A stretch of 64,000 bases of DNA from the NCBI GenBank assembly GCA_008933765.1, contig WBUK01000004.1, forward strand, positions 1 to 64,000, given 5' to 3'. Source of the DNA: Ignavibacteriaceae bacterium (lineage in GTDB: Bacteria; Bacteroidota; Ignavibacteria; Ignavibacteriales; Ignavibacteriaceae). The notes beneath the pieces are model-generated. The model did no database searches and was not told the DNA's origin. It saw nothing but the letters and a program-made list of their open reading frames with translations. Numbering within the stretch: the stretch's first letter is position 1; each line of letters starts with the position of its first letter. The translations under genes and the position numbers were made by a program. Below, one piece after another: positions 32,844 through 41,541 of this stretch.

Positions 32844-35066
32844 TTAGACATGCCTGACCGTGTGCGGTTTCGCAACATCCTTTTTCCGTGCATAAGAGAG
32901 ATACATCTCCGCAGCAATAAGCAAAAGCGCCAGAATAATGAAGATTTTCCACAGTTCGGAACCCCCCGCAACTTCCCCCATTTTAGCGGTTAATTCGTCG
33001 ATATTATCAACTTTCAACGGTTTCTCCTTAACCCTGATAGCGGCGAAATATTCTTTTAACTCATCATCAGAAAGCCGTGCTGTGTTTGATTCAGCCGAAT
33101 CAAGGTTCACGGGCACCATTTCCACCACATCATCATCCCTGCTAAACGAGTAAACACCGGGCTGAGTCGTTTCTTTGAATATAACACCGCCGCCGTTTTT
33201 CCCCGTTTGCAGAAAAGCCGTTCCGCCGTTCGGCATAGAAACTTCAATTTTGCCTGCGCCAACTTTCTTGCCCGAAAGGGAAATATCTTCACCCGTAAGC
33301 GTTCCCTGTATTGCAGGCTCCTGTGACGCGAGATAAAAAAGCGACCTGTAAACCAATGGGGCGAAAATGGGGATTAAAGGCAGATCACCCGCCCCAAGCG
33401 TAGGTGCAGCGGCTACTGTTAATACTTTTCCTTTTCCTTTCCGGGTCTCTTTTAAAAAGGAACCCCCCTCGGAAAGTGTGATTATATCACTACCCCCACC
33501 GGCAGGGATTTTAAACCAGGTGGTAAGTTCGGGGGATTCGACACTGTTGCCGTGTGGGTTTTGAAATATCTCCCTGAGCAATGGGTGCGTAAAAGAAACG
33601 GAACCAAATTTACCCGGAATTGCCTTTGCCTCTTTTCTTAGTTCCAAAGGAACGGGCACACTTAATGCGGTCAGAAGTGCCGAGTATCCCTGCAATGTTG
33701 CCCCTTCACCGGGGAAAACCAAAACACCGCCGCCTGAAGAGATAAAATCTTTCAGTTTTTGAAGGTCTGCGCTTGTTCCTCCACCGGCTGAAGCACCGGC
33801 TCCATTTGCAGAGGCACCCGAACCACCTGAATCCCCGCCTGAGTCTCCGCCCGATCCAGCAGAGGCACCCGAGCCTAAACCCCCGCCCGAACCCGTGGCA
33901 GAACCTACAACTATCACCATATTAATATTGCGAAAATCTGTCGCACCGACTTGCGAAATGTCTCTCTCTGTAATTTTCATATTGCCGGCAAAAGACCCCG
34001 CCTCGATAGCAGCTTTCACAAACTTAAGATCACCCGGTTTCCCAAGCAGTAAAACGCTGAACTCTTTTGGGATGTAAACTGATCCGTATCTTTGATTATC
34101 GATCTTAATATCATCATCGTCAATTTTCACCATAACGGAAGAATATCCCGGTTTTTTAACCGGCGCCGAAAGCGTTACATCCGTTATTTTACCCGCCGCC
34201 ACACTGTAGCTTTTTTGCGCACCCCGTTCGTCGTTTATGAAGAGGGAGAGCACACCGTTTGTAATATCACTTCCGGAAAAATTTCGAATTGTCGCAGTTA
34301 CTGAAACTTCTTTACCCGGCTCAAAAACCTGATTGTTAATTTTAAGCCCGACAACCGCAGCGTTGCCGGCATTTTTCTTCGCCGGATCAAAAATCCTGAT
34401 TTTAACCCTTGGGTTCAACATCTGAGAAAGATCGGTAAATTCCTTTCTCTCACCAAGGGTGGATTTTTGCAGGTCTGAAAGGATAAAAAGCTGCTTATTA
34501 AGATTTTCCGATTCGTCCAAAATTTTTGCGGCACGAATAATGGCAGCATTTAAATCGGTTTCAAGGTACGATGGCTCAATTTCCTTGATTATTTTCCGCA
34601 GCGTTTGAGGGTTTTTAACAGGGTTTGCAAATTCATCTTCTCTTCCTGAGGTTAAGACAACTGAAATTTCATCTCCATCTTTCGAACCGGAAATTATTTT
34701 TTCAGCCGCAGCTTTTGCCTGGTTCAGATACGAGCCTGTTCCCTCCACCACTTCCATGCTGAAACTGTCGTCGATTAAAATTACCGTGCTCGTTTTTGCC
34801 GCAGTTGAGAAACCGGGAATCGTGGTTTCTTCAAGCACAGGGCGGGAAAACCCCGCGACCAAAGCCATCACAATCAGCACACGAAGCGCCATTAAAAGCC
34901 ACTGTATCAGCTTAACGCGGCGCACTTTCTGCTTTTCTATCAACTTCAGGAAGTGCAGGGTGGAAAAATCGATTTTCTTCAGCTTCCGCAGGTTCAGCAG
35001 ATGTATTAAAATCGGTATCGAGGCAGCCAACAAACCAAAGAGAACCGCAGGGGAAAGGAATGTCAT
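32844..35066 (-). CDS. BatA-like membrane protein with vWA domain
   Basis: 740-residue inner-membrane protein of the BatA/N-terminal double-transmembrane family. Helices lie at about 5-23 and 55-75 and a third near 705-725. A von Willebrand A domain (about 85-220) carries the MIDAS start DDSFSM. A second, GATase-like half contains 'DFISSGGGVLVFPG'. A Gly/Ser/Ala-rich insert of about 45 residues (near 385-430) interrupts the conserved part. It resembles expanded linker DNA in other genes here. The usual MoxR and BatB partners are not adjacent. Its leader carries a duplicated RBS region. Confidence 0.8.
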   Translation of the reverse strand: MTFLSPAVLFGLLAASIPILIHLLNLRKLKKIDFSTLHFLKLIEKQKVRRVKLIQWLLMALRVLIVMALVAGFSRPVLEETTIPGFSTAAKTSTVILIDDSFSMEVVEGTGSYLNQAKAAAEKIISGSKDGDEISVVLTSGREDEFANPVKNPQTLRKIIKEIEPSYLETDLNAAIIRAAKILDESENLNKQLFILSDLQKSTLGERKEFTDLSQMLNPRVKIRIFDPAKKNAGNAAVVGLKINNQVFEPGKEVSVTATIRNFSGSDITNGVLSLFINDERGAQKSYSVAAGKITDVTLSAPVKKPGYSSVMVKIDDDDIKIDNQRYGSVYIPKEFSVLLLGKPGDLKFVKAAIEAGSFAGNMKITERDISQVGATDFRNINMVIVVGSATGSGGGLGSGASAGSGGDSGGDSGGSGASANGAGASAGGGTSADLQKLKDFISSGGGVLVFPGEGATLQGYSALLTALSVPVPLELRKEAKAIPGKFGSVSFTHPLLREIFQNPHGNSVESPELTTWFKIPAGGGSDIITLSEGGSFLKETRKGKGKVLTVAAAPTLGAGDLPLIPIFAPLVYRSLFYLASQEPAIQGTLTGEDISLSGKKVGAGKIEVSMPNGGTAFLQTGKNGGGVIFKETTQPGVYSFSRDDDVVEMVPVNLDSAESNTARLSDDELKEYFAAIRVKEKPLKVDNIDELTAKMGEVAGGSELWKIFIILALLLIAAEMYLSYARKKDVAKPHTVRHV

Positions 35067-35074
35067 CTGTTATT

Positions 35075-35174
35075 CCCCCTTTTGCAAAATTCCATTATTC
35101 CCGACACAATTAACCGCTCTCCTAATAGCCCCTAAGCCGGCAATTTCCCCCTCTTGCAAAATTCCATTATTCCC
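35075..35174. repeat. Duplicated 28-bp leader/RBS of the vWA gene
   Basis: A 28-bp segment ending GCAAAATTCCATTATTCCC occurs at 35075-35102, just upstream of the start codon, and again at 35147-35174 with one difference. The offset is 72. On the minus strand both contain a purine-rich GGGGG run, so the ribosome binding site itself was copied. Confidence 0.88.
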
Positions 35175-35291
35175 AGCTGCCGCAAACGAAAAGATAAGAC
35201 CGACAGAAAAATTCATTTTATTAAAACTCTTAACAACCATTGAACGATTATCAGATAACTAACTCAGGACGGAGATACAAAAACGGCAATT

Positions 35292-35324
35292 ATAAAAAGC
35301 AACGGGCGGGTAGCACCCGCCCGT
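35292..35324 (-). terminator. Terminator of the aconitase gene
   Basis: ACGGGCGGGT (35302-35311) and ACCCGCCCGT (35315-35324) form a perfect 10-bp stem with a 3-base loop. On the minus strand TGCTTTTTAT follows. It lies 15 bases past the aconitase stop. Confidence 0.9.
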
Positions 35325-35338
35325 CAAAAGCAAATAAA

Positions 35339-37597
35339 TTAATGCCCGGCGGCAATTAAGTTAAGGGCGCTGCCCGCCTTGAACCAATCGAACTGCCGCT
35401 CGTTAAACGAGTGATTCAACAGGCACTCATCAACACTTCCGTCAGAGTGCTTAATCACAAGAGTGAACGGTTTACCGGGTGCGAACTCGTTCAACCCTCG
35501 GATCGAAAGCCTGTCGTCTTCCCTGATTTTATCGTAATCTGCAGGATTAGCGAAAGTTAAAGGTAACATCCCTTGTTTTTTCAGGTTTGTTTCATGGATT
35601 CTGGCAAAGCTTTTAACAATTATCGCTCTGCCGCCCAAGTGCCTTGGTTCAAGCGCTGCGTGCTCGCGGCTCGAGCCTTCACCGTAGTTTTCATCACCGA
35701 CAACCACCCAGCTTCTGCCGGCGGCTTTGTACTCACGGGCAACTTCAGGAACCGATTTTGTCTCACCGGTGAAAACATTTTTCACTTTTCCGACATCGCC
35801 CGAATATGCGTTGGTTGCGCCGATAAACATATTGTTCGAAATGTTATCAAGGTGACCGCGGTACTTAAGCCAGGGGCCCGCCATCGAAATATGATCTGTG
35901 GTGCATTTCCCCTTTGCTTTCAACAGAACGGGCATATCTTCTAAGTCGTGCCCGTCCCATGCGGGGAAAGGCTCCAGTAGGTGCAGCCTGTCGCTGTTAG
36001 GTGATACTTTCACCTGCACTTCGGAACCATCGTGAGCCGGAGCGATATATCCGCTTTCACCATGGTCGAAACCTCTTTTTGGCAGTTCATCGCCGGTAGG
36101 TGGGTCAAGTTTAACTTTTTCACCTTTATCGTTTATCAAATAGTCTGTTAAAGGATTAAACGAGAGTGAACCTGCCAGTGCCATAGCAGTAACCATTTCC
36201 GGCGAAGCCATGAAAGCAAGAGTTGCGGGGTTACCGTCGTTTCTTTTTGCAAAGTTTCTGTTAAAGGAGGTTAAAATGGTGTTTTTCTCACCCATTTCAA
36301 TGTCGGTCCTCTTCCACATACCGATGCAGGGACCGCAAGCGTTAGCAAGAACAACTCCGCCAAGCTCGGTTAGCGTTTCCAGCTGACCATCTCTCTCGAC
36401 GGTTGCGCGAACCTGCTCGGAACCGGGTGTGATTGTAAACTTAGATTTTGCTTTCAACCCTTTTGCCAGCGCCTGACGGGCAACATTCGCCGAGCGATCG
36501 ATATCTTCGTAGCTGGAGTTTGTGCAGCTTCCGATGAGCGCAACGGTAATTTCGTCGGGGTAATCGTTCTGTTTAGCAGCTTCTTTCAGCTTTGAAATAG
36601 GCCAGATAAGGTCAGGGGTAAAGGGCCCGTTCACCGAAGGCTCTAATTCCGAAAGGTTAATTTCAATTATTCTGTCGAAATATTTCTCAGGGTTTGCTTC
36701 CACATCCGGGTCGGCTTTAAATTCGTGGGCTAAACCTTCAACTAATTCCGCAAGGTCTTCCCTTTCGGTGGCTTTCAGATATGTGGTCATCCTGTTGTCG
36801 TATGGGAAAATGGAAGTGGTGGCACCGACTTCAGCACCCATGTTGCATATTGTCCCTTTACCTGTGCTGGAAATCGAGTCTGTTCCTTCGCCAAAATATT
36901 CAATAATGGCACCTGTTCCGCCTTTTACGGTTAAAATACCGGTAACTTTCAGAATAACATCCTTAGCAGAAGTCCAGCCGTTAAGTTTACCCGTCAGTTT
37001 AACGCCGATCAGTTTGGGCCATTTCAACTCCCAGGGCATACCCGCCATAACATCCACGGCATCAGCACCGCCTATGCCTATAGCAATCATACCCAGCCCG
37101 CCGGCGTTCGGAGTGTGGGAATCGGTACCTATCATCATTCCGCCCGGGAATGCGTAATTTTCAAGCACGACCTGGTGAATGATACCGGCACCCGGTTTCC
37201 AGAACCCGATTCCGTATTTTGAGCTTACGCTCTCTAAGAAATCATAAACTTCCCTGTTTTCTTTGTTAGCACGGTTTAGATCGTCTTTTGCACCAACCAT
37301 CGCCTGAATCAGGTGGTCGCAGTGCACAGTTGAAGGCACCGCCACTTCCTTTTTACCTGCAGACATAAACTGAAGCAGCGCCATCTGAGCGGTTGCGTCC
37401 TGCATTGCAACTCTGTCGGGTGCCAAATCGGCGTAGTCTTTCCCTTTAACCAACGGCTGTGTTGGTTTTTCCCAAAGGTGTGCGTACAATATTTTTTCAG
37501 TGTAAGTTAAAGGTCTGCCAAGAAGAGCGCGCGCATGCTCAACTTTCTGAGCAAAACCGGCATAAACCTTCCTGATCATATCCATGTTTGCTGTCAT
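35339..37597 (-). CDS. acn: Aconitate hydratase, mitochondrial type
   Basis: 752-residue enzyme that interconverts citrate and isocitrate through cis-aconitate in the TCA cycle. Length and sequence fit the mitochondrial-type aconitase group rather than bacterial AcnA (about 890) or AcnB. The three [4Fe-4S] ligands are visible: one in '[10 protein letters not shown]' (near residue 357) and two in '[11 protein letters not shown]' (near 421 and 424). The swivel-domain arginine motif is in '[18 protein letters not shown]' (about 635-652). ATG 37597 has GAGG eight bases upstream. A TAnnTTTG-type -7 element (TATATTTG on the minus strand, 37639-37632) lies 35 bases before the start, without a clear -33 partner. 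Confidence 0.95.
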   Translation of the reverse strand: MTANMDMIRKVYAGFAQKVEHARALLGRPLTYTEKILYAHLWEKPTQPLVKGKDYADLAPDRVAMQDATAQMALLQFMSAGKKEVAVPSTVHCDHLIQAMVGAKDDLNRANKENREVYDFLESVSSKYGIGFWKPGAGIIHQVVLENYAFPGGMMIGTDSHTPNAGGLGMIAIGIGGADAVDVMAGMPWELKWPKLIGVKLTGKLNGWTSAKDVILKVTGILTVKGGTGAIIEYFGEGTDSISSTGKGTICNMGAEVGATTSIFPYDNRMTTYLKATEREDLAELVEGLAHEFKADPDVEANPEKYFDRIIEINLSELEPSVNGPFTPDLIWPISKLKEAAKQNDYPDEITVALIGSCTNSSYEDIDRSANVARQALAKGLKAKSKFTITPGSEQVRATVERDGQLETLTELGGVVLANACGPCIGMWKRTDIEMGEKNTILTSFNRNFAKRNDGNPATLAFMASPEMVTAMALAGSLSFNPLTDYLINDKGEKVKLDPPTGDELPKRGFDHGESGYIAPAHDGSEVQVKVSPNSDRLHLLEPFPAWDGHDLEDMPVLLKAKGKCTTDHISMAGPWLKYRGHLDNISNNMFIGATNAYSGDVGKVKNVFTGETKSVPEVAREYKAAGRSWVVVGDENYGEGSSREHAALEPRHLGGRAIIVKSFARIHETNLKKQGMLPLTFANPADYDKIREDDRLSIRGLNEFAPGKPFTLVIKHSDGSVDECLLNHSFNERQFDWFKAGSALNLIAAGH

Positions 37598-37750
37598 CTG
37601 TATCCTCGTCTAAAATTAAAAATTTCTGATTCAAATATAACTAATTGCCCCCGCTCTGAATATCCATTCCGTCACTCGTGATTCGTTTGGAAATTTCGAA
37701 ATTTTTCCGGTAACCTTGGGTTAATACACCTTTCAGAAGTCCCTCCAAAT

Positions 37751-37844
37751 CTGCGAAGTTAAGGTTTCTGAACTTAATTTATAACTGCCTTGTGTTTTAG
37801 AATTTTTTCGTTTCTCTCAAACCTGCGAAGTTAAGGTTTCTGAA
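37751..37844. repeat. Duplicated 3' end of the fused E1 gene
   Basis: A 22-bp block (start CTGCGAAGTTAAGG, end TTTCTGAA) at 37823-37844 encodes the end of the fused E1 protein (IQKP, stop). It is repeated exactly at 37751-37772, with an offset of 72. The downstream copy keeps the same codons and stop. Confidence 0.9.
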
Positions 37845-39774
37845 TCCTTTCCGCAAATTTTGTAACGATCTTTTGCCGGATAACCTCTTTGCCCGGAAGT
37901 ACCAAATCTTCCAGTGCACGCGGTGAAGGTATCGGGTAGTTCTCCGCACCGATTCTCAGTGTATCAATCTTAACATCAAAGTGGGATTGCACTTCGGCAA
38001 TAATTTCGGCGCCAATTCCGCCTGTTTTCTTCCCTTCTTCAACCGTTACCAATGTGTTTGTGCGCGCAACTGACTCGATCACGGCACGCAGGTCCATCGG
38101 GTAAAGTTGAGTTAAAACAATAACTTCGGGGGTTAAATCGTGCTGCTCTCTGAACTCGTTCAAAAGAGAAACCACAGTTCCGCTAAGCCCGCCATACACC
38201 GCAATAGTCAGATCAGGTGAAGTGTCGCCCGGTCTGAAACGCACTGCCGGATACTTTCCGTTATCATGCTCAACAACATATCCGGGCACACCGGGATCGT
38301 TATGCTTAACCTTATAATCAAGTTTGTTTTCAAAGAGAACGACAGGTAACTCTTCATTAAGCACTTGTTTATAAAGTGCCTTAGGGTCGGTGTAGATGTT
38401 CAAACTTAGCGTAATCAAATCATCCATACCGATAAAATATTTTTCAAGCGACTGCGAGTGTGTTGGTCCATACCCCCTGAAACCGCCCATCGGAGTTCTG
38501 AGTACTATACCGCAGTTAGTCGCTTTGTTATACATCCTGTGGAACTTTGCGGCGTGGTTTAAAAGCTGATCAAAAGTCAGCGTTACAAAATCCCCGAACA
38601 TTATTTCAACGAACGGTTTGTAACCCATAAGCCCAAGCCCGTTACCAATCCCCGTTATCCCCGCCTCACTTATTGGGCTTGGATAAATTCTCTCGGGGAA
38701 TCTCGCTTCAATGCCGGAAGAAACGCCAAACCCTCCGCCGAACGGCTCAGCTACATCCTCACCGATAATTAGAATCTTATCGTTATGTGCCATTTCTTCG
38801 TGGAAAAACTCGTTGATCGACTCAACCTGATCCTTCCCGGTAAAATTAATTGCACTCCACTCCAAAGGAAGTGGTTCCATCGGTTCATCCCCATACTCTT
38901 CAATCGATAATTCCGGATCATTGGCAACATCTGCAATTATCGCGTCAATTTCTGTTCGTGCTTTAGCCACCATTTCCTTGTACTCTTCGGGATGCCCGGC
39001 GGCAAAAAGATTTATCGGGTCTTTTTTCACAAACTGTGCCACTTCATCACTTTCTCGCGAGTCCCGCCCGGTCGAAGGTGAATTGAGACGATAAAGATCT
39101 ATCTGCAGAAACGCCGGTTTTTGTTCCTCCCGCACATAATTTATGGCTTCGGAACACTTAGCGAACAAGTCATCCTGATTCCAAACATCCGTTTTCAAAG
39201 TTTTGATATTAAAGGCTTTAAAACGATCGGCAATTTCCCCCGCCATGTTTCTTTTAATCGGAGTTGAAAGTGCGTAAAAATTGTTTTCACACACAACCAA
39301 AACCGGCAGGTTCCACAAAGACGCCATGTTCAGCGATTCATAAACTACTCCCTCGCCAAGCGTTCCGTCTCCGATGAAAACAACCGAAATGCCGCCGGTT
39401 TTACTCAGTTTTTTTGCGAAAGCCATCCCTGTTGCGATTGGTACAATTCCGCCCTGAACGCCGCTTGACATATAATTATCTTTGTGTGTGTGCTGGCTGC
39501 TCCCGATTCCGCCACAGATACCTGTTTTTTTGCCCCAAAGTTCGGCAATCAGCCCGCGGTAATCTTTTTTGAAAGAAAGAAAGTGTGCATGCCCCCTGTG
39601 GTTTGAAACTACATTGTCTTTATCGGTTAGAAATTCGGTTACTGCGATTGCGGAAAGTTCATGCCCTACTGCAGTGTGGGTAGTCCCCTTCATTATTTTT
39701 TTTCTGAACATCGAAAGAATCGTGTTCTCTGTCTCCCTGATTTTTATTGCCTTTTCATAAAATCGCTTTTCCAT
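37831..39774 (-). CDS. Fused E1 alpha/beta subunit of a 2-oxoacid dehydrogenase
   Basis: 647-residue thiamine-diphosphate enzyme in which the alpha chain (about 1-300) and beta chain (about 310-647) are joined. The TPP motif is GDGTLGEGVVYESLNMASLWNLPVLVVCENN-like (GDG at about 137, NN at about 165). The beta part has 'IIGEDVAEPFGGGFGVSSG' and 'PISEAGITGIGNGLGLMG'. The nearest relatives by pattern are branched-chain 2-oxoacid and acetoin dehydrogenase E1. It catalyses oxidative decarboxylation and reductive acylation of a lipoyl E2. No separate E2 or E3 is beside it; the AceF and Lpd just upstream could supply them. Substrate is unresolved. Confidence 0.85.
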   Translation of the reverse strand: MEKRFYEKAIKIRETENTILSMFRKKIMKGTTHTAVGHELSAIAVTEFLTDKDNVVSNHRGHAHFLSFKKDYRGLIAELWGKKTGICGGIGSSQHTHKDNYMSSGVQGGIVPIATGMAFAKKLSKTGGISVVFIGDGTLGEGVVYESLNMASLWNLPVLVVCENNFYALSTPIKRNMAGEIADRFKAFNIKTLKTDVWNQDDLFAKCSEAINYVREEQKPAFLQIDLYRLNSPSTGRDSRESDEVAQFVKKDPINLFAAGHPEEYKEMVAKARTEIDAIIADVANDPELSIEEYGDEPMEPLPLEWSAINFTGKDQVESINEFFHEEMAHNDKILIIGEDVAEPFGGGFGVSSGIEARFPERIYPSPISEAGITGIGNGLGLMGYKPFVEIMFGDFVTLTFDQLLNHAAKFHRMYNKATNCGIVLRTPMGGFRGYGPTHSQSLEKYFIGMDDLITLSLNIYTDPKALYKQVLNEELPVVLFENKLDYKVKHNDPGVPGYVVEHDNGKYPAVRFRPGDTSPDLTIAVYGGLSGTVVSLLNEFREQHDLTPEVIVLTQLYPMDLRAVIESVARTNTLVTVEEGKKTGGIGAEIIAEVQSHFDVKIDTLRIGAENYPIPSPRALEDLVLPGKEVIRQKIVTKFAERIQKP

Positions 39775-40118
39775 TTATTCATCTTCTTTCGTAATATCAA
39801 TTTAAACGGGGCAAGCGCGGGGCGGTTTTGCCTTGCAAACTTTTTTTGTTAAAAACATCCCGCGTGTACGGACGCTTTGTCAAAAACATCCCGCGTGTAC
39901 GGACAATTTGCTAAAATATCTCGCAATTATCACGCATTTATATATAATTTGCAGAAAACAGAACCGCCACTGCCAAAAACTCTTCGGCACTAAATGCGCC
40001 TCTTAAGTTTAAAACAGTTTTACCGTTAAAAGCATTCCTTACCCCTGATACAATTAATCCCAAATCCCCAAAAACTCATTTCTTCGGGCGGTACAACTGA
40101 TCCCAAATCCCCAAAAAT
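39775..40118. other. Intergenic region between lpd and the fused E1 gene
   Basis: Contains a 31-bp repeat trio next to the E1 start and a duplicated lpd 3' end next to the lpd stop, with AT-rich DNA between. No open frame or clear hairpin terminator was seen. Confidence 0.6.
39845..39937. repeat. 31-bp tandem repeat (two good, one diverged unit)
   Basis: Units start at 39845, 39876 and 39907, exactly 31 bases apart. The first two share AAAAACATCCCGCGTGTACG; the third has CTAAAATATCTCGC. They lie 70-160 bases upstream of the fused E1 start, so they could affect its promoter. Confidence 0.85.
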
Positions 40119-40143
40119 TTATTTCTTCGGGCGGTACAGATGT
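40058..40143. repeat. 43-bp tandem duplication of the lpd 3' end
   Basis: Units 40058-40100 and 40101-40143 abut. The inner unit contains the final lpd codons (LYRPKK) and TAA. The outer copy still encodes LYRPKK, now followed by TGA. Differences cluster at the stop codon and just beyond it. Confidence 0.92.
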
Positions 40144-41531
40144 ACACTCTCACCGAAGAAAACTTCAGCCGACTCCATCACCGTCTCAGAAAGTGTCGGG
40201 TGTGGGTGAATTGTAAGCTTAATATCTGAAGCCACAGCACCCATTTCGATTGCAAGAGTGCCCTCGGCAATCAATTCACCTGCACCGGGCCCGCAGATAC
40301 CAACACCCAAAATTCTTTCGGTGTCAGGGTCAACAATCAGCTTTGTAACACCATCGAATCTGTCAAGTGTGGTTGCTCTGCCGGAAGCCGCCCAGGGGAA
40401 CTTAGCCACTTCGTGCTTAATTCCTTTTTCGCGTGCTTCAGTTTCGGTAATGCCCGCCCACGCAATTTCGGGGTCTGTGAACACAACAGCCGGAATAGCC
40501 GCCGGTTCAAAAGCTGTTCTTTTGCCTGCGATGGTTTCAACCGCAACGCGTGCTTCGTGTGTTGCTTTGTGTGCTAACATCGGGTCGCCGGCTATATCCC
40601 CAATCGCATAAATATATGGGTCAGTAGTGTTCAGTGTGTTATCAACTCTTATGTGCCCTTTAGTGGTGAGTTCAACCTTAGTGTTTTCCAACCCCAAGCC
40701 GGCAGTGTTTGGTCTTCTGCCGATTGAAGCAAGCACATAATCGTAAAATTCCACCCGTTCGGCGCCCGTTTTATCCTGAATCGTAACATTTATTCCGTTC
40801 TTAACGGGGTCAAGTTTCATCACTCTTGATTCGAGCATAATTGCGTCAAATTTCTTTTTCAACATCTGTGTCAGGTGGCTTACCATGTCCCGATCCGCTC
40901 CGGGTAACAGCCCGTTCATCATCTCAACAACGGAAACCTTGCTGCCCAGCGCCGAGTAAACCGAGCCAAGTTCCAACCCGATATACCCCCCGCCGATAAC
41001 CAGCAGTTTTTCAGGAATTGCAGGCAAATCAAGCGCTGAAGTCGAGTTCAACAGCCTGTCGCTTTTTATGTTAAATATCGGAATTGAAATAATCTCTGAG
41101 CCGATGGCAATAATTGCTCTTTCGAAGTGTATCTCTTCTTTTCCGCCGTCGTTAAGTTCAACTTTAACGGAGCGGGAAGAAGTGAACGAAGCCCTTCCCT
41201 GAATGAAATAAACTTTTCGTTGTTTTGCGAGCTGCCCCAGCCCACCGGTCATTTTTCCGACAACCTTGTTTTTAAATTCACGCAGTTTATCAAGGTCAAT
41301 CCTAGGTTCGCCGAAATCAACTCCCCAATTCTTGGCTTCTTTCGCCTCATTAATCAATTTTGCAACATGCAGCAACGCTTTCGAAGGGATACACCCCCGG
41401 AAAAGGCAAACTCCTCCGGGGTTTTTATCCAAATCAACCAAAGTTACGCTCATGCCGAGGTCTGCAGCCGCAAATGCAGCCGCGTAACCGCCGGGACCTG
41501 CACCGATAACCAACAATTTTGTCTGTATCAT
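40119..41531 (-). CDS. lpdA: Dihydrolipoyl dehydrogenase (E3)
   Basis: 470-residue FAD flavoprotein that reoxidises dihydrolipoyl groups of E2 with NAD+. It has GAGPGGYAAA (FAD, residues 10-19), the redox disulfide in 'GGVCLFRGCIPSKALL' (about 39-54), a second Rossmann motif 'GGGYIGLELGSVYSALGS' (about 177-194), and the C-terminal active-site His-Glu pair in 'IHPHPTLSETVMES'. ATG 41531 is preferred over the frame start at 41549, because GGGGGC precedes it and the protein then begins MIQTKLLVIG. It starts 10 bases after the aceF stop, as third gene of the pyruvate dehydrogenase operon. Confidence 0.95.
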   Translation of the reverse strand: MIQTKLLVIGAGPGGYAAAFAAADLGMSVTLVDLDKNPGGVCLFRGCIPSKALLHVAKLINEAKEAKNWGVDFGEPRIDLDKLREFKNKVVGKMTGGLGQLAKQRKVYFIQGRASFTSSRSVKVELNDGGKEEIHFERAIIAIGSEIISIPIFNIKSDRLLNSTSALDLPAIPEKLLVIGGGYIGLELGSVYSALGSKVSVVEMMNGLLPGADRDMVSHLTQMLKKKFDAIMLESRVMKLDPVKNGINVTIQDKTGAERVEFYDYVLASIGRRPNTAGLGLENTKVELTTKGHIRVDNTLNTTDPYIYAIGDIAGDPMLAHKATHEARVAVETIAGKRTAFEPAAIPAVVFTDPEIAWAGITETEAREKGIKHEVAKFPWAASGRATTLDRFDGVTKLIVDPDTERILGVGICGPGAGELIAEGTLAIEMGAVASDIKLTIHPHPTLSETVMESAEVFFGESVHLYRPKK

Positions 41532-41541
41532 GCCAAGCCCC

